Shown: positions 46,991 through 56,604 of the stretch, piece by piece | Position numbering within the stretch: position 1 is the first letter of the stretch | Layout of the letters: each line of letters opens with the position of its first letter | Source: Paenibacillus phocaeensis | GTDB lineage: Bacteria; Bacillota; Bacilli; Paenibacillales; Paenibacillaceae | Assembly (NCBI RefSeq): GCF_900021165.1 | Contig: NZ_FCOQ01000026.1 | Span: 21,406-85,405 of the forward strand | Direction: 5' to 3' | Length of the DNA stretch: 64,000 bases | Made by a program: the position numbers and the translations under genes | Notes under the pieces: model-generated | What the model was told of the DNA's origin: nothing | The model's input: the letters and a program-made list of their open reading frames with translations, nothing else | Database searches by the model: none

Positions 46991-48265
46991 TTAGCCGTGA
47001 ATCAAGCGCAAAATGTCGTTATAAGTGACCGCAATCATCAGCAGGAATAACATCGCAAATCCGATGAAATGGACCATGCCTTCCCGGTTCGGATCGATTG
47101 GTTTGCCGCGCAGGGCCTCGACCCCCAGGAAAATAAGGCGGCTTCCGTCCAGCGCCGGAATCGGCAGCAAGTTGAAGATCCCCAAATAGAGGCTCAGAAT
47201 CGCCGCCCAATACGTCAACTGCACGATCCCTTGCTTCGCGATTTGGCCGGTGACCTCGAAGGTACGAACCGGACCTCCCAAATCATCCATGTTAAAGCGG
47301 TTGATCAACTGCTGGAATCCGAGGAAAATCGCCTTGGTCGTGTTGACCATACCTTCTCCAGCGACCTGGAACGTCTCTCCAAAGGACGCGCTGCGCGTCG
47401 GAAACACCGTGACGATCGTACTTCCGATTTTGCCGTCTTCGTTCTCGGCCCCTTTCGGGGTGATCGTCAGATTCAACGATTCTTCGCCGCGTTTGATCGT
47501 CCACGTCATCGGCTTGTTCTTCGAAGCCTGGATCATTTCGATCATTTTATTCGCATCGGTCCCCACCGGAGTTCCGTTGATCGTTTCGATGATATCGCCT
47601 GTTTTCAAACCTACTTCCTCAGCCGGCATTCCCTTCATCACCTCGCCGATTTGCAGGTGGCTCGGTTGATCCAGCGGAATCCCCGCCATTTGCGTGTGCA
47701 GAGCAAACAGTACGAAAGCCAAGATAAAGTTCATCAGCGGGCCCGCAAAAATCGAGAGCGCACGTTGACCCACGGTTTTGCTGCCGTACTGCCGGTCTCT
47801 GGGCGCAATTTGCGTCTCTTTGCCTTTCGCCACCATCATAGCTTGCGGGTGTACTTGATAAGTCACCGTCTCGCCGTCCACGTCCAGCCGTATCACAAGA
47901 TCATCTTCGAGATCGATATGCTGCACTTCGCCGCGGATCACGTTCTTGCGGCTGTCCAGTCGATCCAGATAAATCTTCCGAACCTGATCGTTTTCCTGAC
48001 GTATGGCGATGGTTTGTCCGTCCGAAATTTGAACCAGCTCCGGATCCTCGCCCGCCATTCGCGCGTAACCGCCGAAAGGAAGCAATCGCAAGGTAAACTG
48101 GGTCTCGTCCCGCTTGAAAGACAGCAGCTTGGGTCCAAACCCGATGGCAAACTCCCGTACCAATATGCCGGCACGCTTCGCAAAGAAGTAGTGCCCCCAT
48201 TCATGCACCGTAACGATGACGAAAAACATGAGCACCGTCAAAAATATGATTTTCAGCAATTCCAA
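46991..48265 (-). CDS. rseP: Site-2 membrane metalloprotease RseP/RasP
   Basis: An intramembrane zinc protease that cleaves anti-sigma factors and leftover signal peptides. The 424-residue protein has the zinc motif HEWGH (H21-H25) in the first membrane helix, a PDZ domain (about 220-290), further helices and the LDG motif (PALDGSRLIF). I start at TTG 48265, 8-9 bases after GGGGG, giving MELLKIIFLTVL; the ATG at 48301 would add 12 hydrophilic residues before the first helix. It lies between dxr and proS, as in Bacillus. Confidence 0.95.
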   Translation of the reverse strand: MELLKIIFLTVLMFFVIVTVHEWGHYFFAKRAGILVREFAIGFGPKLLSFKRDETQFTLRLLPFGGYARMAGEDPELVQISDGQTIAIRQENDQVRKIYLDRLDSRKNVIRGEVQHIDLEDDLVIRLDVDGETVTYQVHPQAMMVAKGKETQIAPRDRQYGSKTVGQRALSIFAGPLMNFILAFVLFALHTQMAGIPLDQPSHLQIGEVMKGMPAEEVGLKTGDIIETINGTPVGTDANKMIEMIQASKNKPMTWTIKRGEESLNLTITPKGAENEDGKIGSTIVTVFPTRSASFGETFQVAGEGMVNTTKAIFLGFQQLINRFNMDDLGGPVRTFEVTGQIAKQGIVQLTYWAAILSLYLGIFNLLPIPALDGSRLIFLGVEALRGKPIDPNREGMVHFIGFAMLFLLMIAVTYNDILRLIHG

Positions 48266-48360
48266 GCGTAAGCATCCCCCTTCTGGCCACGGATCGTCCA
48301 ATGTTACTTTAGATTAATATATTCTCCGATCAGGCACAAGAGAATACCGCCACCCTCAGC
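48266..48360 (-). other. rseP upstream region
   Basis: AT-rich bases between the repeat array and rseP. No clear promoter: TATATT is present, but no -35 at normal distance. Confidence 0.35.
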
Positions 48361-48760
48361 TTTTGATCACGAAGCTTGGCAATGAAGCGATTTCGGCGTC
48401 GAATCTTGCATTCAGCCGGGCCTTCCGCTGCTCACGTAGGATTTACCTACGCTGCGCTGCTCAGTCCCTAGCTTCACCCAACCTTCTCGGTGCTGAAAAG
48501 CTGAACCTTTTGATCACGAAGCTCAGCAATGAAGCGATTTCGGCGTCGAATCTTGAACTCAGCCGGGCCAAGCGGATGCTTCCGAAGCATGTTTCCTGCG
48601 GAAACATTTTAGCTGCTCACGTAGGATTTACCTACGCTGCGCTGCTCAGTCCCTAGCTTCATCCAACCTTCTCGGTGCTGAAAAGCTGAACCTTTTGATC
48701 ACGAAGCTCAGCAATGAAGCAGTCTCGGCGTCGAATCTTACATTCAGCCGGGCCTTCCGG
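48358..48760. repeat. Second cluster of the modular repeat, between dxr and rseP
   Basis: Units start at 48361, 48508 and 48693 (TTTTGATCACGAAGC start), same orientation as the copies near polC. The first is 147 bases; the second is 185 bases because it carries a 38-base-longer cassette (48570-48611) with palindromes ATGCTTCCGAAGCAT and GTTTCCTGCGGAAAC. The third is cut off at the dxr stop codon. CGTAGG/CCTACG hairpins recur. Confidence 0.88.
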
Positions 48761-48761
48761 C

Positions 48762-49901
48762 TTACAGCTTCTCAGCCAAGGCTCTGGCCCAACGGTCCGC
48801 CTCGCGAATCGTGTCCAAATCCGGCTCCGACTGCACTTCATGCTTGGCTAAAGCCGTTTCAATAATCGTCTCGATCTGCAAGAACGGAATCTCGCCTTGC
48901 AAGAAGCGGGCGACGGCCACTTCATTCGCAGCATTGTAAACGCTGGTTGCCGTACCTCCTATTTTACCACACTCATAGGCCAGTCTTAAACAAGGGAACC
49001 GATCGAAGTCCATCTCGCGAAAATGCAGCTTCCCGACCTCCGCCAGCGACAAACGTTTCGCGGCCGATGTCCAGCGGTGCGGATAGGTAAGCGCGTATTG
49101 GATCGGTACGCGCATATCCGGCGTACCCAGTTGGGCAATTACGCTGCCGTCACGATATTCAACGAAGGAGTGGATAATGCTCTCCGGGTGCAGGAGAACC
49201 CCGATTTGTTCAAAAGGAAGCCCAAACAGCCAATGAGCTTCGATCACTTCCAATCCTTTGTTGACCATCGTGGCGGAATCGATCGTGATTTTGGCTCCCA
49301 TCGCCCAATTAGGGTGCTTGAGCGCATCTTCCACCGTAACGTCCCGCAACTGCTCCCGCGTTAAATCGCGAAATGAACCGCCGGAAGCCGTCAATGTGAT
49401 TTGACTTACCTCCTGAGGATGCTCACCGTTCAGGCATTGAAAAATGGCCGAATGCTCGCTGTCAACGGGGAGCAGCGACACGCCTTTACGCCGGGCCAGC
49501 TCGGTTACGAGATGTCCCGCCGTCACCAGCGTTTCCTTGTTCGCCAAGGCGATATGCTTGCCTTCCTCGATCGCCGCCAATGTAGCGGGCAGCCCTGCGC
49601 TTCCGACGATAGCCGTTACAACGGTATCGGCATCGGTTCCCGCCGCCACCTCAACCAGCCCCTGATCGCCATAGTAAAGTTCGACACCCGCAGGAAGCTG
49701 CGGACGGATCCGATCAGCCAGTTCTTTTGTCGCCACAGATGCCTTCTTGGGCCGAAACTCCTGTACCTGCCGGGCAAACAACTCGATATTGCTGCCCGCC
49801 GCCAATCCTTCCAGCCGGAACTCCTCGGGAAATGACCGAAGGACATCCAGCGTTTGCGTGCCAATGGAACCGGTCGAGCCGATCAAAGCGATTTTCTTCA
49901 T
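48762..49901 (-). CDS. dxr: 1-deoxy-D-xylulose 5-phosphate reductoisomerase
   Basis: Dxr (IspC) is the first committed enzyme of the MEP isoprenoid pathway. The 379-residue protein begins with the NADPH motif [11 protein letters not shown] and contains the metal/substrate region [12 protein letters not shown] and ASGGSFRD. Its products feed UppS, encoded two genes upstream. It is flanked on both sides by modular repeats, one of which ends exactly at its stop codon. Confidence 0.98.
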   Translation of the reverse strand: MKKIALIGSTGSIGTQTLDVLRSFPEEFRLEGLAAGSNIELFARQVQEFRPKKASVATKELADRIRPQLPAGVELYYGDQGLVEVAAGTDADTVVTAIVGSAGLPATLAAIEEGKHIALANKETLVTAGHLVTELARRKGVSLLPVDSEHSAIFQCLNGEHPQEVSQITLTASGGSFRDLTREQLRDVTVEDALKHPNWAMGAKITIDSATMVNKGLEVIEAHWLFGLPFEQIGVLLHPESIIHSFVEYRDGSVIAQLGTPDMRVPIQYALTYPHRWTSAAKRLSLAEVGKLHFREMDFDRFPCLRLAYECGKIGGTATSVYNAANEVAVARFLQGEIPFLQIETIIETALAKHEVQSEPDLDTIREADRWARALAEKL

Positions 49902-50135
49902 GCTGCACCTCGTGTAATAAGTAATACGAATCCCACACTCGATCCACCTCGCTCACAACGGAACTCAGCGACCTTATCCCCCTATTTCCCGACTATTTCC
50001 CGCCGTAACGGAACCTAGGGACCTTATTTAGCTCAAACAGCAGCCTACTCAGACAATTTGGGGCAAATAGCGGCACTGTATTCCGTTAGCATCAATCTTC
50101 CGTACAAACAAGACAAATAGCGTCTCTGGGTTCCG
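49902..50135. other. dxr upstream region
   Basis: Between dxr and the third modular repeat cluster. It contains the four short repeats listed separately (49955-50140) and no visible gene or clear dxr promoter. With both repeat sets the dxr-cdsA gap is 655 bases, large for what is a continuous operon in Bacillus. Confidence 0.5.
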
Positions 50136-50140
50136 TTAGG
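49955..50140. repeat. Four short repeats, two direct and two inverted, 50-bp spacing
   Basis: The motif TAACGGAACnCAGnGAC(n)TATTT occurs forward near 49955-49979 and 50005-50030 and inverted at 50064-50090 and 50114-50140. The two forward cores (49957, 50007) and the two inverted cores (50081, 50131) are each 50 bases apart, making a symmetrical array. Confidence 0.75.
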
Positions 50141-50556
50141 CAACGGGCTCCAGCAGAACCCGCATCTCGCGGCTGAGTAACTCAGCGTGCGATTCGGCTA
50201 CGTGAGCAGCTAAAATGTTTCCGCAGGAAACATGCTTCGGAAGCATCCGCTTGGCCCGGCTGAATCCAAGATTCGACGTCGTGTCCGCTCCCTTGTCCCC
50301 CATCGTGCTGGGAAGCCGATTTGAAATCCTCCAATTCAATCAAGATTTCAAATCGGGTTTTCAGCACCGAGAAGGTTGAATGAAGCTAGGGACTGAGCAG
50401 CGCAGCGTAGCTGGAGGCTACGTGAGCAGCTAAAATGTTTCCGCAGGAAACATGCTTCGGAAGCATCCGCTTGGCCCGGCTGAATTCAAGATTCGATGCC
50501 GAGTCCGCTTCGTTGTCCCTCCTTCGTGCTGGGAAGCCGATTTGAAATCCTCCTTG
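50136..50556. repeat. Third cluster of the modular repeat, inverted, between cdsA and dxr
   Basis: Two units in the opposite orientation to the other clusters, both carrying the double-palindrome cassette (50211-50252 and 50431-50472). The CGTAGG/CCTACG hairpin of the other copies appears here as CGTAGC/GCTACG (50406-50422), a paired change that keeps the stem. An extra module with GATTTCAAATC arms is present twice. The array begins right after the cdsA stop. Confidence 0.88.
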
Positions 50557-51354
50557 TTAAGGAAGGAGGGTTAGGATATGTATGAACGGGAATACCGCGA
50601 TCCAACTATCGCAACGGTCCAAAATCCCCCCATGGCCGGGCAACAGCTTGCCCGAATCCTTGATGCCGTAGGCCCGCTTGTATGCCGATTGGATGAGATC
50701 GCCAAATTGGCCAACCACCGCAGCCGAGATCCCCAGCAGCACCGCTCGTCCAACCATAAGCAATCCACCGGAGGCGAACGCAAAGAGGACGGCGACGATG
50801 ACGGCCAGCAATACTCCGCCCAGCGCTCCTTCCACGGTTTTGTTCGGGCTGATCGCAGGCCACAGCTTATGCTTGCCGAAGCGCCGGCCGGTGAAATAAG
50901 CCCCGGCATCGCTGCTCCAGATCGCCGCCAGCATCAGGAATGTCCAGAACAGGCCATGCCCATCCGCCGTATTGCGCGTTTCCGCAATCGCCGCAAATCC
51001 GATGCCGACATAAACCATACCTAAATACAGCATGGCGACCTGACCGATCGGCATTTCATTTTTGCTGATTACCGTAACGGCCAAGAAGAGCAACATCCCT
51101 AACCACAGCACCGCAGAGTCGCCTAGCGGTTGGGCGAGATCGAGCAGCCTCCACGGAAACGTCAGGTAGACTACGCCAAGGTAACCCAGGATGGCCGGGG
51201 CCTGGAAAGCCGGAATGCGGGTCATTCGCACAAATTCGTAATATCCGATTAGAGCCATTAGCATAATAAGTACATGATAGAGGGTTCCGCCCAACCAGCA
51301 CATTCCGAGGAAAAAGCCGCCGGCGATGATGCCCGTAATCAACCGCTGTTTCAC
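50557..51354 (-). CDS. cdsA: Phosphatidate cytidylyltransferase
   Basis: CdsA makes CDP-diacylglycerol from phosphatidate, the precursor used by PgsA. The 265-residue membrane protein has about eight helices and the family signature around SSDAGAYFTGRRFGKHKLWPAISPNKT (read in parts) near residues 160-185. Starts with GTG after GGAAGGTG. It follows uppS closely (19 bases). The last residues (FIHILTLLP) are unlike the usual family end and lie next to the repeat, so the C-terminus may have been altered by repeat insertion (inference). Confidence 0.95.
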   Translation of the reverse strand: MKQRLITGIIAGGFFLGMCWLGGTLYHVLIMLMALIGYYEFVRMTRIPAFQAPAILGYLGVVYLTFPWRLLDLAQPLGDSAVLWLGMLLFLAVTVISKNEMPIGQVAMLYLGMVYVGIGFAAIAETRNTADGHGLFWTFLMLAAIWSSDAGAYFTGRRFGKHKLWPAISPNKTVEGALGGVLLAVIVAVLFAFASGGLLMVGRAVLLGISAAVVGQFGDLIQSAYKRAYGIKDSGKLLPGHGGILDRCDSWIAVFPFIHILTLLP

Positions 51355-51373
51355 CAGTCCACACCTTCCATCG

Positions 51374-52141
51374 CTAGGTTAATCCACCGTACCTCCGTGT
51401 GCGGCGCTGATACTCCGCCACCGCCTGAACCAAATGCTCCTTACTGAAATCCGGCCACAAGATATCCGTAAACCAAAGTTCGCTATACGCCGTCTGCCAG
51501 AGCATAAAATTACTCAACCTCAACTCTCCGCTCGTACGAATCAGCAAGTCGGGTTCAGGCAACCCGGCGGAAAGCAGCCTGGATTCGAGGGTCTCCGAGG
51601 TAATGTCTTCCACCGAGAGCTCCCCGGACTGAACGGCCTTGACGATATCTTTGACGCTTTCCGTAATTTCGCGGCGGCTGCCGTAATTCAGGGCAAAATT
51701 CAAGATCAAGCCGGTATTGTGCTTCGTCCGCTCAATCGCTTCCTCCATGGCGGCAATCGTATGCTTGGGCAGTTCATCCGTGTGTCCCATCATCCGGACC
51801 TGGACGTTTTTTTCTATCAATTCATCCAGTTCAATGGCCAGAAACTCTTGCGGAAGCGACATCAGGTAATCCACTTCATCCTTCGGCCGTTTCCAGTTTT
51901 CCGTAGAGAAAGCATACAGCGTCAAAATGGAAATACCAAGTTCGTCCGCCGCTATCGTTGCCCGCTTGACGGCCTTCATCCCTGAGCGATGGCCGACGAT
52001 TCGCGGTAAACCGAGCCTGCGCGCCCATCTTCCGTTTCCGTCCATGATAATAGCGACATGTGTCGGGATATTGTCCGGGGACAGGCTGACGGATGTCCCA
52101 GGATTCCTCTTTTTCCGCCAGGGTTGAAATAACTTGATCAT
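51374..52141 (-). CDS. uppS: Isoprenyl transferase (undecaprenyl diphosphate synthase)
   Basis: UppS adds isopentenyl units to farnesyl diphosphate to make the lipid carrier of cell-wall synthesis. The 255-residue protein contains the catalytic MDGNGRWARR and, further on, RTSGELRLSNFMLWQ and the FTDILWPDF motif. ATG at 52141. It stands between frr and cdsA, the standard order. Confidence 0.98.
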   Translation of the reverse strand: MIKLFQPWRKKRNPGTSVSLSPDNIPTHVAIIMDGNGRWARRLGLPRIVGHRSGMKAVKRATIAADELGISILTLYAFSTENWKRPKDEVDYLMSLPQEFLAIELDELIEKNVQVRMMGHTDELPKHTIAAMEEAIERTKHNTGLILNFALNYGSRREITESVKDIVKAVQSGELSVEDITSETLESRLLSAGLPEPDLLIRTSGELRLSNFMLWQTAYSELWFTDILWPDFSKEHLVQAVAEYQRRTRRYGGLT

Positions 52142-52162
52142 TCCTTTTCCTCCAGCCGATGA

Positions 52163-52214
52163 TGAAAAAGAGACAAAACCCCACCGTAATAGGAGGGGCC
52201 GCTTTATGTCTCTT
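52163..52214 (-). terminator. Terminator downstream of frr
   Basis: Minus strand AAGAGACA/TGTCTCTT outer stem with an inner CCCCTCC/GGTGGGG-like stem, followed by TTTTTC. The hairpin starts at the frr stop codon. Confidence 0.75.
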
Positions 52215-52766
52215 AAACTTCCATGATCTCTTTTTCTTTCGCAGCGAGGACCTTATCCACTTCCGCGATAAACTTATCCGTAGTTTTCTGAATGTCCTCC
52301 TGATGCCGGCGCGATTCGTCTTCAGAAATATCGGTTTTCTCCAGCTTCTTGATGTCATCGTTGGCATCGCGGCGGATGTTGCGGATCGCAACCTTCGCTT
52401 CTTCGCCGAACTTCTTCGTCATCTTCACGAGCTCAACCCGGCGTTCTTCAGTTAGAGCCGGGATGGACAAGCGGATCGAAGTCCCATCATTCGCCGGGGT
52501 TAACCCGAGATCGGACTTCTGAATCGCTCGCTCGATTTCCGACAAGGAAGATTTGTCCCAAGGCTGGATCATCAACGTCCGGGAATCCGGCGTGTTGATG
52601 TTGGCCAACTGGTTGATCGGGGTCGGCGAGCCGTAGTAATCAACCTGAATGCGATCAAGCAGCGAAGGCGTAGCTCTTCCGGCACGCAGCGTCGCCAGGT
52701 CTCTCTTCAAGGCCTGGATCGCTTTGTCCATACGTTCTTCGGCATGTTTCTTAATCGTTTGCGGCA

Positions 52767-52767
<1 letters not shown>
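52213..52767 (-). CDS. frr: Ribosome recycling factor
   Basis: RRF splits the post-termination ribosome with EF-G. The 184-residue protein covers the whole family from [25 protein letters not shown] (in parts) to the end KEKEIMEV. Its ATG shares one base with the pyrH stop codon (TAATG), so translation is coupled. Confidence 0.98.
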
Positions 52768-53516
<749 letters not shown>

Positions 53517-53530
53517 TCATTCGCGGGTTA

Positions 53531-53555
53531 AAAAAGAAGGAACACGGCGTGTTCC
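53531..53555 (-). terminator. Terminator between tsf and pyrH
   Basis: Minus strand GGAACAC/GTGTTCC stem with a 3-base loop followed by TTCTTTTTT, 33 bases after the tsf stop. Confidence 0.85.
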
Positions 53556-53588
53556 AACTTTCCTTCACAAGGTTGTGAGATGGTTTGT

Positions 53589-54239
53589 TTATTTGTTGAC
53601 TTGGGACATAACTTCTTCTACAAAGTTGTCCACTTTCTTCTCCAAGCCTTCGCCGAGCTCGTAGCGGGCGAACCGACGAATCGTGATGTTTTCGCCGATC
53701 GTGCTGATTTTTTCTTTCAGCAGTTGCTCAATGGTTTTGTCCGGATCTTTCACGAAAGGTTGCTCCAACAAGCAGAACTCTTCGTAGTACTTGCCGATAC
53801 GGCCTTCGACCATTTTCTCCACGATTTTCTCCGGTTTGCCTTCATTCAAGGCTTGAGCTTTCAGGATTTCCTTCTCTTTCTCAAGTTCCTCTTGCGGAAC
53901 TTCTTCCCGACGCACATAACGCGGGCTCATCGCAGCGATGTGCATGGCAATGTCGCGAGCAAATTCCTTGAATTGTTCGTTCTTCGCAACGAAGTCCGTT
54001 TCACTGTTGATCTCAACCAGAACGCCGATGCGGCCCCCTGCGTGGATATAAGATTCAACAACCCCTTCTGTAGCGATCCGGCCCGCTTTATTTGCAGCGG
54101 CAGCCAAACCTTTTTCACGCAAAAGCTCAATCGCTTTCGTCATATCGCCGTTGGCTTCTTCCAACGCCTTTTTGCAATCCAGCATCCCCGCGCCGGTTTT
54201 TTCACGTAGTTCCTTGACCGATTTTGCATCAACAGCCAT
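53589..54239 (-). CDS. tsf: Elongation factor Ts
   Basis: EF-Ts recharges EF-Tu with GTP. The 216-residue protein has the UBA-like N-terminus ([19 protein letters not shown]) and the core TDFVAKN motif; it is the short form common in many bacteria. ATG at 54239 follows ATGGAGGGA. It lies downstream of rpsB with an attenuator-like hairpin between. Confidence 0.98.
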   Translation of the reverse strand: MAVDAKSVKELREKTGAGMLDCKKALEEANGDMTKAIELLREKGLAAAANKAGRIATEGVVESYIHAGGRIGVLVEINSETDFVAKNEQFKEFARDIAMHIAAMSPRYVRREEVPQEELEKEKEILKAQALNEGKPEKIVEKMVEGRIGKYYEEFCLLEQPFVKDPDKTIEQLLKEKISTIGENITIRRFARYELGEGLEKKVDNFVEEVMSQVNK

Positions 54240-54360
54240 GTTAAATTCCCTCCATATCGATATATAGGGGTACTCCCCTTCAATTCTTAAGGCATAAAAC
54301 CATCCGCGTATGTAATAACATCGTAAGGACCGGGCGATTTTATACCGTCATCTTCACTTT

Positions 54361-54405
54361 AAAAAAAGGGTAGTGAGAGGTTTGACACCTACCAACCACC
54401 CTTTT
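54361..54405 (-). terminator. Terminator/attenuator between rpsB and tsf
   Basis: Minus strand AAAAGGGT/ACCCTTTT outer stem and AGGT/ACCT inner stem, followed by seven T. It probably limits readthrough from rpsB to tsf. Confidence 0.75.
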
Positions 54406-54441
54406 CATTTAATTTATCGATTTAGCGTAAGGCCTAAGCCA

Positions 54442-55140
54442 TTAAGCCGTCGTTTGCTCGCCTTGATGAGCTTCGATCACGGCATCCGCCATTTTACCCG
54501 TCAACAGCTTCACGGCGCGAATCGCGTCGTCGTTACCCGGAATGACGTAGTCGATTTCGTCCGGATCGCAGTTCGTGTCGACGATCCCTACAATCGGGAT
54601 ACCCAATTTGCGGGCTTCGGCAACCGCGATGCGTTCTTTGCGAGGATCGATGACGAACAATGCGCTTGGCAAGCCCTTCATGTTCTTGATCCCGCCCAGG
54701 AATTTCTCAAGACGTTCTTTCTCTTTGCGAAGAATGATAACTTCCTTCTTCGGCAATACGGAGAACGTGCCGTCTTCTTCCCAAGTTTCCAGTTGTTTCA
54801 AACGGTCGATTCGTTTTTGAATCGTTTGGAAGTTAGTCAGCGTACCGCCGAGCCAACGTTGGTTAATGTAGAATTGACCCGCACGTTCCGCTTCTTCCTT
54901 CACGGAGTCTTGAGCTTGTTTCTTCGTGCCTACGAACAGAATGGTACCATTCTCTTCCGCAACGCTCTTAACGAAGTTATAAGCCTCTTCTACTTTCTTG
55001 ACCGTCTTCTGCAGGTCAATGATATAAATGCCGTTTCTTTCGGTGAAGATATAACGATCCATTTTCGGGTTCCAGCGACGAGTCTGGTGACCGAAGTGAA
55101 CGCCTGCTTCAAGCAGTTGTTTCATGGAGATTACTGCCAT
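54442..55140 (-). CDS. rpsB: 30S ribosomal protein S2
   Basis: S2 joins the 30S subunit late and sits near the mRNA exit. The 232-residue protein has the family start [27 protein letters not shown] (in parts) and the [20 protein letters not shown] segment near its end. ATG at 55140 is preceded by TAGGAGGTG; longer readings are not supported. It has its own promoter and a leader of about 125 bases. Confidence 0.99.
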   Translation of the reverse strand: MAVISMKQLLEAGVHFGHQTRRWNPKMDRYIFTERNGIYIIDLQKTVKKVEEAYNFVKSVAEENGTILFVGTKKQAQDSVKEEAERAGQFYINQRWLGGTLTNFQTIQKRIDRLKQLETWEEDGTFSVLPKKEVIILRKEKERLEKFLGGIKNMKGLPSALFVIDPRKERIAVAEARKLGIPIVGIVDTNCDPDEIDYVIPGNDDAIRAVKLLTGKMADAVIEAHQGEQTTA

Positions 55141-55273
55141 CTTCACGCACCTCCTAAGTTTGGTTTTTTTGATGCTTCCTCCGCAGGTTTCATTTCCCGC
55201 CAAGACTCCCTTTATTCGAAAAAGCGAGCACCCTCAGCGAAATCATCCTGCGTGCGTTATAACACCGTCAATT

Positions 55274-55302
55274 ACTATACCATAAGTAAAAAGGGGATGC
55301 AA
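55274..55302 (-). promoter_or_regulatory. rpsB promoter
   Basis: Minus strand TTGCAT (55297-55302) and TATAGT (55274-55279) with a 17-base spacer. It lies right after the terminator of the flagellar operon and gives an rpsB leader long enough for S2 self-regulation. Confidence 0.75.
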
Positions 55303-55332
55303 CCGAAGTTTGACGTAAATTGGCGGCAATAT

Positions 55333-55357
55333 AAAAAGGCACTCGAGGTGCCCTTTT
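55333..55357 (-). terminator. Terminator at the end of the flagellar/chemotaxis operon
   Basis: Minus strand AAAAGGGCAC/GTGCCTTTTT with a 5-base loop, 12 bases after the MltG-like gene. It separates the motility genes from rpsB. Confidence 0.85.
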
Positions 55358-55369
55358 ATGCGTTAACCC

Positions 55370-55942
55370 TTATTTCCCGGAAGCCCTCGGCGAGATTTTC
55401 GAGATGATGGAGTCAAAGTCCTCGCCCACTTCGAAAGTGTACGTTCCGGCACGCACTTTGTAGTTAATCTTCTTGGATACGGCCGTCTTCAGAAACGAAC
55501 TTTTGTCCGCGATCACTCCCGCCTGCTCCAAGCCTTGAGCTACGCCCTCTAACGTCGTCCCTCCGACGATCTTGTATTCCACCGTCGTCGGCTGAGGTGA
55601 AGTCGGCTGGTTGCCTCCCTCCGCTTGGGGGGTGACAGGGGTTTCGGGAGTCTTCGGCACTTCAGGCTGCACCGGGTCGTCCGGGGTTGCCGGAGTGTCG
55701 CCCGCCCCGTCCGCAGACGTACCCGAAGCTTGGCCGGAACGTTCCCGCCATTCTTCCTCCGTCAACAGCTCTTGGTCCACCTCCACAACCTTCAGGCCAG
55801 CCAGTATGGCGGCACGTTCAATCTGCTCCTTCGTATGCAACTCTTTGTTGCCGCCTTGTCCAATCAGCATCAACTGAAGAAGCAAGGCTCCGGCGATGAG
55901 TCCGCACCCCAAACCCAGCATAAACTGGCGGTTCTTCATCAT
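55370..55942 (-). CDS. Membrane-anchored MltG-like (YceG N-terminal) protein, no catalytic domain
   Basis: A 190-residue protein: N-terminal membrane segment (about 8-28), a P, T, E, G-rich linker (about 70-120) and a C-terminal module of about 65 residues, VEYKIVGGTTLEGVAQGLEQ onward, resembling the LysM-like N-terminal domain of endolytic transglycosylase MltG. The transglycosylase catalytic domain is absent, so it may only bind the wall or a partner. Its ATG overlaps the upstream gene's stop. It is the last gene of the motility operon; function unknown. Confidence 0.75.
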   Translation of the reverse strand: MMKNRQFMLGLGCGLIAGALLLQLMLIGQGGNKELHTKEQIERAAILAGLKVVEVDQELLTEEEWRERSGQASGTSADGAGDTPATPDDPVQPEVPKTPETPVTPQAEGGNQPTSPQPTTVEYKIVGGTTLEGVAQGLEQAGVIADKSSFLKTAVSKKINYKVRAGTYTFEVGEDFDSIISKISPRASGK

Positions 55943-56568
55943 CGGGACTCCTCCTTCTTGGCCAATTGCAGAATCAACTGGACCTCGCCGCGCTGAAGCC
56001 CCATCGTTTTGGCGATCATATCGATCGATTTCCCTTTGCCATACAACTCGAACAGCTCGGGATATCGATCCCGAACCTGTTCTTTGGCCGGCTCCGGTTC
56101 CGCCGGGATCGGCGTCGAGTCCACAGCAGCAGGCAGGCTTTCGGACTCCGCAGCAGCCGCGGCGACCGCAGCTTCAACCTGAGGAGGCGTCGTTTGAGGC
56201 GTTGTCCCCTGCTCCAAAGCCGCAGCGCTAGCCGACTTCTCCAACATGGCGTTTTCCAGAAGAGCCAGCCGAGCCTCCCCCTGCTTCGCAGTAGCCTCGG
56301 CATCCCCCAGACGCCGACGCAGCTCGGCAATTTGCTCCTGCTGTGCCAGCTGCTTGGAGACGAAATCCTGCTTCATCTGTGCAACCATATCGATCAATTC
56401 TTGGTTTTCATTTTCGATTTCCGCCATGTACTGCTCCAAAGTGGCTTCCAGCTCTTTGGTCATGTCCGCTTTAGGTGCCGCGGATTGCCGTCCCGGAAGC
56501 AACAGGGCATAAACAAGCGCCGCTGCCCCAAGCAATACGATGTAAAACCAAGGCTCTCCAAATGACAA
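55939..56568 (-). CDS. SwrB-position membrane coiled-coil protein (DUF6115-like)
   Basis: About 209 residues: a membrane helix (about 8-28), a coiled coil (about 40-115), an A, P, E-rich linker and a C-terminal helix-turn-helix-like segment YGKGKSIDMIAKTMGLQRGEVQLIL. Architecture and position after sigD resemble SwrB, which promotes flagellar motor assembly in Bacillus subtilis, but sequence identity cannot be judged here. I prefer the TTG at 56568, 5-6 bases after AAAGGTGAGG; a GTG at 56580 overlaps that site. Confidence 0.75.
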   Translation of the reverse strand: MSFGEPWFYIVLLGAAALVYALLLPGRQSAAPKADMTKELEATLEQYMAEIENENQELIDMVAQMKQDFVSKQLAQQEQIAELRRRLGDAEATAKQGEARLALLENAMLEKSASAAALEQGTTPQTTPPQVEAAVAAAAAESESLPAAVDSTPIPAEPEPAKEQVRDRYPELFELYGKGKSIDMIAKTMGLQRGEVQLILQLAKKEESR

Positions 56569-56604
56569 TGTAATCCTCACCTTTGTGCGTTGATGTGGTC
56601 TTTA

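Noticed and set aside
48363..48656. Plus-strand ORF of 97 codons within the repeat cluster
   Set aside because: It is made of repeat units; the same peptide phrase (KRMLPKHVSCGNILAAHV) appears in an ORF in the other cluster at 50136-50339, on the opposite strand relative to genes, with no ribosome site. It reflects the repeat, not a protein.
50136..50339. Minus-strand ORF of 67 codons between cdsA and dxr
   Set aside because: Lies wholly in the modular repeat, including the palindromic cassette, and lacks family similarity or context.
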